64,000 nt of DNA from Allobaculum mucilyticum (GTDB taxonomy: Bacteria; Bacillota_I; Bacilli_A; Erysipelotrichales; Erysipelotrichaceae): assembly GCF_022701195.1 (NCBI RefSeq), contig NZ_CP078089.1:682001-746000 (forward strand), given 5' to 3'. A model generated the notes under the pieces. The model ran no database searches and was not told where the DNA came from. It saw nothing but the letters and a program-made list of their open reading frames with translations. Position numbers and translations under genes: made by a program. The first letter of the stretch is position 1. Each line of letters starts with the position of its first letter. Below, in pieces: positions 8,789-17,200 of this stretch.

Positions 8789-8991
8789 CAATTGTTATCC
8801 TCTTTCGTGTATATCTGTATCCATTCGTGAATCAGTGCTGCCATGGTTGTTTCACGTTCAGCCGCCAGCAATTTGAGCGCTTTTTTATCGCTGCTTGTTA
8901 ACGATAACGTAAGGGTTGTCCGCTTCTCAATGGATGATCCCGCTGCATCTGCTGGGATCCTCTTATCCTTCAGATCGATATCATCAAACAT
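8788..8991 (-). CDS. Small ribbon-helix-helix-like protein heading the restriction operon
   Basis: 67 aa from the ATG at 8991, chosen because AGGAAGGA lies five bases upstream. A longer in-frame ATG at 9018 lacks such a site and would sit close to the predicted transcription start. Residues 23-65 (KRTTLTLSLTSSDKKALKLL, then a helix with MAALIHEWI) give the strand-helix-helix pattern of Arc/MetJ/CopG proteins. It overlaps the nuclease-methylase start by one base. A controller role for the operon is inferred from position and fold, as DNA-binding controller proteins are common in restriction systems. An antitoxin-like role is the alternative. Confidence 0.7.
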   Translation of the reverse strand: MFDDIDLKDKRIPADAAGSSIEKRTTLTLSLTSSDKKALKLLAAERETTMAALIHEWIQIYTKEDNN

Positions 8992-9029
8992 AAAATCCTT
9001 CCTCTTGATTTTGATCATTTGCGCAACTA

Positions 9030-9035
9030 ATTATA
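9030..9035 (-). promoter_or_regulatory. -10 element for the restriction operon
   Basis: A perfect TATAAT reads on the minus strand 38 bases before the ribbon-helix-helix start. The -35 is weak (TAGATT, 17-bp spacing), which would suit a regulated promoter. Confidence 0.45.
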
Positions 9036-9139
9036 CGGTTACTCCCTGTTTAAATCTATGACAGTGAAGAATATAGCGAAAATGAAAATGAACAGAGCCA
9101 AAGGAAAAACGAAAAAAGTCTGCAATATCTTCACCTCAC

Positions 9140-9162
9140 GACCCGCAAAAGCGGGTCTTTTC
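9140..9162 (+). terminator. Terminator upstream of the recombinase cassette
   Basis: A perfect 7-bp stem GACCCGC / GCGGGTC with an AAAA loop is followed by TTTTC. No convincing gene precedes it on this strand, so it may insulate the recombinase cassette or end a transcript whose gene has been lost. Confidence 0.75.
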
Positions 9163-9191
9163 TTTCGCCTATACCTTAGGAGGAAGAAACC

Positions 9192-9452
9192 ATGAAAGAT
9201 AAAATCCGAGATTTGCGGCGAGCGGGGTTCACGCTTAGTGCAATCGCCAAACTGACCGACTCGTCTATCTCTGCTGTGAAGTCCTATTGCTCCCGCAACA
9301 ATATCCGTTCTGTGCTTTATCAGGAGTGCCTGTGCTGCGGAAAACCGCTTGTCCAGATGCCAGGCAGAAAGCGTACCAAGTACTGTTGCCGTAAGTGCAA
9401 AGACGACTGGTGGAACCACCACCGCAAGGAGATGAAGCATGGCCGAGACTGA
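9192..9452 (+). CDS. Small HTH plus zinc-cluster protein of a recombinase cassette
   Basis: 86 aa. Residues 1-40 form a helix-turn-helix of the sigma-70 region 4 or Hin type (GFTLSAIAKLTDSSISAVKSY). Residues 47-72 carry a likely zinc cluster: CLCCG, then CC and CKDDWW. Small proteins of this design commonly precede serine recombinases in integrative elements of Bacillota. An AGGAGG site sits ten bases upstream. It may regulate excision or the recombinase genes; this is inferred from synteny. Its end overlaps the next small gene by 14 bases. Confidence 0.75.
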   Translation: MKDKIRDLRRAGFTLSAIAKLTDSSISAVKSYCSRNNIRSVLYQECLCCGKPLVQMPGRKRTKYCCRKCKDDWWNHHRKEMKHGRD

Positions 9453-9594
9453 CTACCAGATCTGCTTGATGATGGTGGAAAAACTGGCAGCTCTAGGCAT
9501 GATCACCAGCGAGGAGAAAGACCGAATATCCGCCTTACTTAAAAAAGAATTTGAGCCTGAGATCACTTTGTTGCTGGATAGTTCTCCCCTTTAG
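9439..9594 (+). CDS. SHOCT-like 51-aa protein
   Basis: 51 aa. The segment MMVEKLAALGMITSEEKDRI followed by SALLKKEF resembles the short C-terminal (SHOCT) helix-turn-helix seen in small proteins next to serine recombinases. The ATG lies within the end of the upstream gene, with AAGGAGATGAAGC just before it, so translation is coupled. The function is unknown. The conserved position in such cassettes is known for the type of cassette and is not proved here. Confidence 0.6.
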   Translation: MAETDYQICLMMVEKLAALGMITSEEKDRISALLKKEFEPEITLLLDSSPL

Positions 9595-9622
9595 AGTGAT
9601 GAATACAAACGAGGAGGATACG

Positions 9623-11173
9623 ATGATTACAAAACTCAAAAAGAAGCCCGTAATGCTTCTGAAAAAGAAAAAAGTGGCGGCCTATTGCAGGGTCTCCACC
9701 CTCAGCGAAGAGCAGGAAAGCTCCTATGCCTTGCAGGTCAGCTATTTCACCAGGATGATCCAATCGCATCCTGAGTGGGAGTTTGCTGGCGTATTTTCAG
9801 ATCACGGCATCAGTGGAACAGGAACAAAGAAGCGTGTTGGCTTTCAGGAGATGATGAAAGCCGCGGATGAGGGGAAGATCGATCTGATCCTGACCAAGTC
9901 GATTAAGCGGTTTGCTCGCAATACTGTCGATCTGCTCAGTGCCATCCGCCATCTCAAGGAGATTGGCGTTGAGGTCCGCTTCGAGCAGGAGAACATCTCA
10001 ACATTCTCTGAAGATGGAGATTTGATGCTCACACTCTTGGCTGCTTTCGCGCAGGACGAAAGTCGCAGTCTTTCCGAAAACATCAAATGGGCCGTGAAGA
10101 AACACTTTGAGAATGGTATTCCATGGACACTCAAGGATTGCTATGGGTACGTTTCCAGGGATGGACAACTCCATCCGCAGCCGGAACAGGCGCCAATCGT
10201 AAAACGGATCTATCAGGAGTTTCTGGCCGGAGAGCGGATGGTCGATATTGTTACGCGATTGAACGAGGAAGGCATTCTTTCTCTTAGAGGAAGCGCATGG
10301 ACAATTGGGCAGATCAGACGCGTTCTTGAAAATATAAACTACACCGGAAACCTTCTGCTTCAGAAAACTTACATAGCAGATCCAGGCAAATCCGTGAGCA
10401 AACTGAATAAAGGAGAGCGGGATCAATACTTTGTCCCAGATACTCACGAGGCTCTGATCAGCATGGATGACTGGCAGCAGGTTCAGAAGATGCTTAAGAA
10501 GATCCCTGACCGTAAACCAGAAAGGACAGATGATCAGTTTCAGGGGAAGGTTTTCTGTGGACAATGCGGTTCAACTTGCTGGCTCCACGATGAATCTTAT
10601 ATCTGCAGTGAAAAGATAAAAGGAGGCCGAACCGGAATCAAAACCTGCCAGGCAAAGTCGACTCCAAAATACGCGCTGGAAGAGGCCGTAGAGGGCCTGA
10701 AAGACGATGAATGGGAAAGAATCACAGTATTCCCTGAAAGGCGGTTAGTAGTCCTTCTGACAAGCGGAGAAGAACATGTTCATCAGTATCGCTCACGCGC
10801 GTATGATTCACGAAAGGGGTTCTACGAGAACAGAAAAAAAGGAATGATGTTTCGTGCGACCAATCACATGGTGAAGCTCTATGGGGAGCTGGCCTGCTTC
10901 GTCAAATGTGAAGAGTGCGGTGAGAATTATGTGGCCGGACGCTACAAGCCCAAGGATCCGGAAAAGCTCTTCTTCAGCGCCCCCTGCAAGCATGAGGGAG
11001 CACCAAGATTTAGAAAAGGCGAGATGAAAAAGCTCATTGCAGACGTGCTTGGCATCGATGAATTCGATGTTGAAGTGATGGATGCCAATCTGAGCCACTG
11101 CACCGTCAACGGAAAAAGAGTCACCTTCTACTTTCACGACGGAAGAGAGGAAGTGAGGTATTTCAATGGCTAG
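9623..11173 (+). CDS. Large serine recombinase 1
   Basis: 516 aa from the ATG at 9623, which has GAGGAGG six bases upstream. The N-terminal resolvase domain has the catalytic serine at residue 25 in YCRVST, plus DHGISGTGTKKR, TKSIKRFARN and AQDESRSLSENIKW. The recombinase domain follows with GYVSRDGQLHP, a zinc ribbon (CGQCG, then CSEK and C) and, unusually, a second C-terminal cysteine cluster (CEECGENY, then PCKHEG). No long coiled coil follows the first ribbon, unlike its neighbour. It probably integrates or excises the host island together with the next gene, whose start overlaps by 8 bases. Confidence 0.9.
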   Translation: MITKLKKKPVMLLKKKKVAAYCRVSTLSEEQESSYALQVSYFTRMIQSHPEWEFAGVFSDHGISGTGTKKRVGFQEMMKAADEGKIDLILTKSIKRFARNTVDLLSAIRHLKEIGVEVRFEQENISTFSEDGDLMLTLLAAFAQDESRSLSENIKWAVKKHFENGIPWTLKDCYGYVSRDGQLHPQPEQAPIVKRIYQEFLAGERMVDIVTRLNEEGILSLRGSAWTIGQIRRVLENINYTGNLLLQKTYIADPGKSVSKLNKGERDQYFVPDTHEALISMDDWQQVQKMLKKIPDRKPERTDDQFQGKVFCGQCGSTCWLHDESYICSEKIKGGRTGIKTCQAKSTPKYALEEAVEGLKDDEWERITVFPERRLVVLLTSGEEHVHQYRSRAYDSRKGFYENRKKGMMFRATNHMVKLYGELACFVKCEECGENYVAGRYKPKDPEKLFFSAPCKHEGAPRFRKGEMKKLIADVLGIDEFDVEVMDANLSHCTVNGKRVTFYFHDGREEVRYFNG

Positions 11174-12704
11174 AACGGTATTCAAGATCCCGAAGGCAGG
11201 AGTGCAATCCAGCACTGACGCTCCCAAAGCCAGACCCAAAAAGCGAGTAGCAGCTTACGCCCGGGTGAGCACGCTTCTTGAAGAGCAGGCCTCCAGCTAT
11301 CAGACGCAGGTGAACTTCTATAACGAGTACATCAACAGTCGTGAGGACTGGGAGATGGTCAAAGTGTATGCCGACGAGGGCATCAGCGCAACCAACACTA
11401 AGCGGCGTGAAGGTTTTAAGGAAATGGTCCATGACGCACTGAACGGAAAGATTGACCTCATTATCACAAAGTCCATTAGTCGCTTTGCCCGCAATACGGT
11501 AGATTCCCTTCAGACGATTCGCAAACTCAAGGAAAAAGGCGTAGAGGTCTACTTCGAAAAGGAAAACATCTGGACTCTGGACAGCAAAGGTGAGGTACTG
11601 CTGACGATCATGTCCTCGCTGGCGCAGGAAGAAAGCCGATCCATTTCAGAGAATGTGAAATGGGGCGCCCGGAAACGCTTCGCGGAAGGTAAAGCGTCAG
11701 TGGCGTATTCGAGATTTCTGGGTTATGACAAGGACTTCAAGATTAACGAGGAAGAAGCGGCCACGGTCAGGAAAATATTCGGCTGGTTCCTGCAGGGTCA
11801 CAGCTATATTGGAATTTCCCGAATGCTTAATGACGGCAATTATCCAACAGCCTCCGGTAAGGGAAAATGGAACGACAGCACAGTCAAACGAATCCTCACC
11901 AACGAAAAATACAAAGGCGATGCCCTGCTTCAGAAGACTTACTCCGTTGACTTTCTGACAAAGAAATCCGTGATCAATACCGGAGAAGTCCAGCAATACT
12001 ACGTGACCGAACATCACGACCCGATTATCGATCCTGAAGTGTTTGATAGAGTGCAGGTTGAAATCGCCAACCGCACCCAGCGAAAAAGAGGATACGCCTT
12101 TTCAGGAAAACTGATCTGCGGAGAGTGCGGAGAGCGCTATACCCACAAGACCTGGCACTCCACAGACAAGTACAAGAAAACCATCTGGCAATGCAAGGGT
12201 AAGTTCAAAACGAAACACTCCACCTCGTTTCTGACAGAAGCGGAAGTTGAACAGGCATTTGTGAGCGCAGTCAATGAACTGATCAGCCGGAAAGATGACC
12301 TGCTGCCGACGCTCAATAACGTTGTCAAATCCGGCCTTGGAATTGACGAGCTTGAAGAGCAGGCGCAAACGATCACAGAGCGCCAAAAAACAATTGAAAG
12401 CCAGCTCACAGATCTGGTTGACGAGACCACTCAAAGCCCGCTTTCCGTCCGGACTATAGAAACTCTTTCTGAAGAGTATGGCATACTGGATCATGAGCTT
12501 GGTGAACTGACGAAGGAGATCAGCAAGCGACAAAGCAGGCTGTATCGAATCCAGGAATATTGTGAGAATCTCACCTCAACCAAAGTTCTCGAGGCTTACG
12601 ACGAGGACAAATTCCGAAATATGGTGGATAGCATTGCGGTTCTGGCCAACAAGGAACTGTGCTTCAAATTCATGGATGGCAGTGAAGTCACTGTCAAAGT
12701 TTAA
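11166..12704 (+). CDS. Large serine recombinase 2
   Basis: 512 aa. The catalytic serine is at residue 35 in YARVST, with DEGISATNTKRREGF, TKSISRFARN and AQEESRSISENVKWG in the resolvase domain. The recombinase domain contains NEKYKGDALLQKTY, and a zinc ribbon follows (CGECGERY, later C). Residues about 385-470 form a coiled coil (LEEQAQTITERQKTIESQL), the directionality module of large serine integrases. Its start overlaps gene 1 by 8 bases. Two-recombinase cassettes are known in integrative elements, where both proteins may be needed. It ends at a strong terminator close to the likely island edge. Confidence 0.92.
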   Translation: MARTVFKIPKAGVQSSTDAPKARPKKRVAAYARVSTLLEEQASSYQTQVNFYNEYINSREDWEMVKVYADEGISATNTKRREGFKEMVHDALNGKIDLIITKSISRFARNTVDSLQTIRKLKEKGVEVYFEKENIWTLDSKGEVLLTIMSSLAQEESRSISENVKWGARKRFAEGKASVAYSRFLGYDKDFKINEEEAATVRKIFGWFLQGHSYIGISRMLNDGNYPTASGKGKWNDSTVKRILTNEKYKGDALLQKTYSVDFLTKKSVINTGEVQQYYVTEHHDPIIDPEVFDRVQVEIANRTQRKRGYAFSGKLICGECGERYTHKTWHSTDKYKKTIWQCKGKFKTKHSTSFLTEAEVEQAFVSAVNELISRKDDLLPTLNNVVKSGLGIDELEEQAQTITERQKTIESQLTDLVDETTQSPLSVRTIETLSEEYGILDHELGELTKEISKRQSRLYRIQEYCENLTSTKVLEAYDEDKFRNMVDSIAVLANKELCFKFMDGSEVTVKV

Positions 12705-12710
12705 AAACAT

Positions 12711-12757
12711 AAAAAGCGTTGATCTGACCGAGCAGGGTTGCAGATTAACGCTTTTTA
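12711..12757 (+). terminator. Terminator after the recombinase pair
   Basis: A 16-bp stem with one G-T pair (AAAAAGCGTTGATCTG / CAGATTAACGCTTTTT) starts seven bases past the recombinase stop. It is symmetrical enough to work on both strands. Confidence 0.85.
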
Positions 12758-12846
12758 TATTGGGTCTGTTCAAGTGGCCTTGTATCCCCCTCATCAGCGC
12801 AACGAAATACAGGGAATATTCTCAAAAGTCCTTTATATAAGGGGGA

Positions 12847-13122
12847 TTATTTGTATCCTTCTTCCTCAATGCGGTAGGCCTGAGCGGTCTGTTTCAGGTA
12901 GGTGATGTAGTTGTTTACAAGGGCGATATACTTGGGAAAAATCGGTGTGAGCTGTTCAAACTGGGCAGCTGCAGCACGGGCAGCGGGGGATTCCCAGTAC
13001 GCGTTCATGGAACGGATCATCGAGCGGGTCTGCTCGAAGGTGTTTTCCATCTGAGTTTTAAGAGAGGCGACGTTCGATGCAGAAGCATCAAGATCGTCAG
13101 CGGTAATGATTACGCCTGCCAT
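12847..13122 (-). CDS. WXG100-family protein with a WES variant motif
   Basis: 91 aa from the ATG at 13122 (MAGVIITADD), which has AAAGGAA upstream. The upstream in-frame extension to 13203 looks non-coding. It has the two-helix WXG100 layout, and the central turn reads YWESPAA, so serine replaces the glycine of W-x-G. The C-terminus has YLKQTAQAYRIEEE, close to the YxxxD/E export signal of type VII substrates. It is a likely secreted partner of the EssC-like ATPase, probably as a homodimer or a dimer with the product of 13245. It is the last gene of the locus. Confidence 0.8.
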   Translation of the reverse strand: MAGVIITADDLDASASNVASLKTQMENTFEQTRSMIRSMNAYWESPAARAAAAQFEQLTPIFPKYIALVNNYITYLKQTAQAYRIEEEGYK

Positions 13123-13244
13123 TGGGGGAATTTCCTTTCTTCTGGTCTGGGGGAAATGAAAATGATTTTTTTCAGAAGCACCGCTCCTAACCGGTTCGAT
13201 CATCTGGCAGTCAGGCTGTGCTTCGAATCTGGAGCGTGCTGCAG

Positions 13245-13535
13245 TTACAGAGAACGGGCGCTTGCAGCACGGTTTGCCTGCAGGGATTTGTAGGCCGCTG
13301 CATCGCGGACAAGCAATTCGCCATACTTGTCCACGGCATCCTTGAGCTGCATCATCTTTGGACGCAGCCCGTTAAGCTGAGTAACAAAAGCCTGAGCGTC
13401 AGTTCCCTGCCAGACGCTTTGCAGCTCATTCATACGGGCCACCATCTGGTTCATCTGTGACTCGTATTCGGCACTGCGGCTTTTTACCGCGTTTCCGGTC
13501 CGTTCGATTTCGTTGTAGTCAGCACGAATTCGCAT
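13245..13535 (-). CDS. WXG100-family secreted protein (EsxA-like)
   Basis: 96 aa, the standard WXG100 size. The motif VWQGTDA sits at about residues 41-47 between two amphipathic helices (residues 5-38 and 48-85), as in EsxA. An AGAAAGGAAT site stands seven bases before the ATG. It lies 122 bases from the second WXG100 gene and about 430 bases from the rest of the secretion operon. It is expected to be exported through the EssC-type channel. Confidence 0.88.
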   Translation of the reverse strand: MRIRADYNEIERTGNAVKSRSAEYESQMNQMVARMNELQSVWQGTDAQAFVTQLNGLRPKMMQLKDAVDKYGELLVRDAAAYKSLQANRAASARSL

Positions 13536-13964
13536 AAGTGATTCCTTTCTTTGCGGGCTGCTCTTCTTTGCTTCATGGCAACTTGAGCGCCCTGTTCTGG
13601 ATCCGCCATGCTTTGCCCATCCAGCAAACAGAAATTTTCATCAAGCCCGGGGAAAGACCATCCGGGTATGGCTGCTGCAGTCAGCCGTTCTAACGGAAGC
13701 AAATCGATCTGTTGTGCTGCTTCCGTTTTTTCTTTGCTGTGAATGGCTCTGAGCACGGACACTGATCTTTACGGCAGAGGCAGCCCGGTTTAGAAAAGAG
13801 AAAATTTCTTCTGGAAAAGGCGCTGATTTCCAACAGAACCGCCTGTTCGTTCCCGAAAATTCACCTTTGTTTTCGGTCTTGCCTCGAACCAGATCCCCGC
13901 TGCTCAAAAGAAAAAGAAGAAACAGGAAAAAGAAAAAGAAGAAACAGGAAAAAGAAAAAGCCGG
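13536..13964 (-). other. Gap between WXG100 and EsaB-like genes
   Basis: This is 429 bases with no convincing gene; the open frames here lack ribosome binding sites and protein-like composition. Part of it probably holds the promoter for the abundant WXG100 transcripts, but no clear consensus was found. Its far end holds the A/G-rich repeat listed separately. Confidence 0.4.
13913..13959. repeat. 24-bp tandem A/G-rich repeat
   Basis: The unit AAAAAGAAGAAACAGGAA plus AAAGAA occurs nearly twice in a row, directly after the EsaB-like gene. On the minus strand it is a pure C/T-rich tract that follows the stop codon and might aid termination. Confidence 0.6.
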
Positions 13965-14201
13965 TCAGGATTGCGGCTTCTCAAAAACGAGAAGCCGGTC
14001 CTGATCGGCTACAGGCAAATCACAAAGAAGAATTTCCGGATCAAGCAGAGCCCGTTCCATGAAGGAATACCAGGCACTTTCTTTATTCCTTTCAGCATTC
14101 AGGTTCAGAAAGCACCCAAGATCATGAAGCGTGATTCTTTCGGGATCTTCAATCCGCACGCAAAGCGGCGGATGAAACGGGCGTTCAAGATAGACAATCA
14201 T
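13965..14201 (-). CDS. EsaB/YukD-like small protein (tentative)
   Basis: 78 aa. The size, the position directly after the EssC-like ATPase and the ending DQDRLLVFEKP (compare the GDRLxxL ending of ubiquitin-like YukD) suggest a diverged EsaB/YukD regulator. Sequence identity to known members appears low. Its ATG overlaps the EssC stop by four bases, so the two are translationally coupled. The alternative is an unrelated small partner of the ATPase. Confidence 0.45.
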   Translation of the reverse strand: MIVYLERPFHPPLCVRIEDPERITLHDLGCFLNLNAERNKESAWYSFMERALLDPEILLCDLPVADQDRLLVFEKPQS

Positions 14202-17200
14202 GTTTCTAAAACCCTTGCGCTTATAAAATCGTGCAGCGTTTCTCCATCAAAAAACAGCGCATTTCCGCTTCGCTCATACGGCATCTGCAATCCCGCAAGA
14301 CAGGCCGCCTGTTCAAAGCCTTTGCCAAAGAAAATCCAGATCCCGGCTTTTCCAGCATCAAGCGCAAGCACCGGAAGCTGCTCTGCTCCTGATAAAACCA
14401 GATCGTACACGCAGATCATCTGTGGCTGCGGTTTTTCAGAAAAGAACAGCTCATCCTGCAGCTGCAGACGCTCCAATAATGTCTCTGCCGCCTGTCTGCC
14501 AGATGGCGTTGAAAAAAGCAGCGTGAGCGGCTGTCCTTTCCAGAAACAGGGACGAGCTGAAGAGGTCAGCTGTCCAAGAAACAGCGCAGACTCTGCCGGT
14601 TCAATCTTTTCAGCCGGCAGTTCAATCCGGCATTCAGGCAGACGATCTGAAAGAACGGGTTGTCGGAGTGCAGGCGTGTTCTGTCCGATGATCAGACGCT
14701 CTTCTTTTCGATCAATCCAAGCCGTGCAGGCTGGATAGCTCTGTTCGCTGAGCGTTTTGCCGCTAAACAGAGCGGAGCGCTGTTCTCTTGAATCAAGATC
14801 CAGAAAGATCCGGGCTTCAAAGCGGCTGACCAGCCCTTCCAACGAAAACGGAATTCTGCCTAGAGCCAGAATGAGATGAATCTGCGATGACGACATCATT
14901 TTCTCAAGCAGTACGGGATCTGCTTTTTCAGTATGGTGAAGAATCACAACCCGTCTTGTGGGATGTTCATCCAGACACCACAGCGCAGCCGGATCAATGA
15001 TCTGATCCGCACATGGAAGATCGAGCGTTGAACTTACCGGCAAAGGACAGTCCTGCAGCAGAGCAGTCAGCGCCTGTACAAGTGCAGCTTCTGATCCGAC
15101 AAGCACCATGGAGCTGCATCTCCAGGAAAAGACTTCTGTATGGTCAATGCAGTCTATAAGAATCTGACTGCTGTTGGCTGCATCAAGTACTGGATCAGGC
15201 AGCAGAATCCAGCGTCTTTCTTCATGCAGATCGAGGATTTTTCTTCGCAGTTCATCCTGCAAAGACGGACGCTCAACGACTGTCCATCCAGCCTGTTCAT
15301 CCAGGTATTCGATCTGGCTTTTTCCATCTGCCGGATTTTTAAGATAGTAAGCCCTGCCCCGTTTTTCGCCTGATGGCTGAACCTGAAGGATGAATTCGCC
15401 GGGGGCTTTGAGCTTTGCGGCTTCTTCATGGCCCAGAACTTCCCGTGAATCCGCCGGATCAAGGACGCCAAAGCACAGACGGCTTTTTGAGTTGGCCCAG
15501 ATCTGCTCATCAACCACACCGGCTGGTTTCTGCGTACTCAGGATCAGATGAATGCCAAGACTGCGCCCGATCCGGGCCGTTTCCTGCAGCGACTTCATAA
15601 ACTCCGGCGCTCTCTGGCGAAGCTGACCGAATTCATCGACGCAGATCAGAATGTGACTCAGTCCAAGCTGCGGACAGCCCTCAATGGAAGGCTCGGCACC
15701 GGGATGCGTGAGCAGCCAGTCGCTGATGAGATTCTGCCTGCGGCTCAGTTCAGCAGCCAGTGCCGTTTCCATCCGGGTGATCGCACCGGCCTGCAGGTTG
15801 GTCAGATATCCGGCTGTATGGGCCAGATCCATGAGCGGTGCTCCAAACGCACCGCCTTTAAAATCGATAAGCAGAAACTGCACCTGTCTGGGCGAGTTCA
15901 TCCAGGCCAGCTGAAAAAGCGCACCGCACAGTCCTTCGCTTTTGCCGCTTCCTGTCGATCCGGCAATCAGCGCATGCGGTCCTTCGCCAATCAGATCCCA
16001 TCGAACACCCGGAGCCAGATCAATCACCAGCTCCGGTCTGTCTTTTCGTACCGGTCCCTGTTTCAGACAGGCTGGAACCGGGGCTGCTGCGTTTCGGGCT
16101 GGTCCGGTATGAAAGCAGGACTGCCGGAGCTTTTTCTTTCTTTCCTTTGGATCCAGGTGAAGACAGAGCGGAATCATCCCCTCTCCACCGAGATGCAATC
16201 GGAAATCGCTTTGTGAATCGTTCTGTCCGCCTGTATGACCGGCAGACTGGGTATATACAGACAAAGATCTGTTCGACTCTGATGAAGCATCAAAGAACGT
16301 ACAGCCTGGCGGCAGACGGTTTTCCGGGATGGATTGCCGGGAGAGCAGCGTCCATTCAATCTGCGGATGCAAAAGAGCAAAAGAGAGAAACGCTTCGCTT
16401 CGGGCAAAACAGAGTTTCCGTTCATCTAGAAAGACGGCCGGATGCTCCGGAACTTCGCTTTCTTCAAATCCCACAAACGCAAAACGCCTTCGTTCAGTCC
16501 AGACCATCCACACCCAGACGGAAAACAGATCCATCAGGTTCTCCGTCTGCCAGCCACTGACATCCAGCACGCCGCCTTCAGGCATCAGCACCCAGTCGGG
16601 CGCTTCCGGTTTCATCATCGAAAGCTGACGGAGTGCCGCCAGAGCCCGTTCGTTTTCCAGCTGCCAGCTGATCTGCGGCAGTTCAATCTGCGCGGTCGGT
16701 GCAAAGCGAAAACCTGCAGGCATCTGCCATCCAGCACCGGGCAGTGCCGCCCGATACGCTTCATCCAAAGATTCCACACGACTGAGCTGATCAAAAAACG
16801 TCTGGCTTTGCTCCAGGCGTTTCTGATCCAGCTTCTTTGCGCTCTGCTCAAGATAGGCGATATAGCTGCTGAGGACTTTCTGTGCCTTTTCTTTCTGCTT
16901 CAGCTTCTGGCGATGACCAAGTCTGGCATACCAGGTGACAAACGCAATCGCCGTAAGGCCTGATCCCATTGTGCTGTAGAGAACGCTTTTTAAATCGCCG
17001 GGATTCATCAGAAAGACGCTGATTGCAGAAGCCAGCGAAGAGATGACCATCATTCCAGCGGGCGAAGAGACACTTTCAACTGAGCTGCTTTCATCATTGA
17101 CCGGTGCTTCGATCCGGATCTGCTCCGGTTCAGGCAGAATTGCCGGAAAAAACGAACCGCAGCGAACCAGATTCTCCTTTCGTCGTGCCAGTACAGGCTG

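Noticed and set aside
13484-13907. Two overlapping minus-strand frames in the gap between WXG100 and EsaB-like genes
   Set aside because: Neither has a ribosome binding site; one would overlap the WXG100 start. The composition is not protein-like.
13971-14738. 255-codon plus-strand frame
   Set aside because: Antisense to the EsaB-like gene and the essC 3' end, cysteine- and serine-rich, with no start signal.
15548-16216. 222-codon plus-strand frame opposite essC
   Set aside because: A mirror of the ATPase coding frame with basic, low-complexity composition and no start signal.
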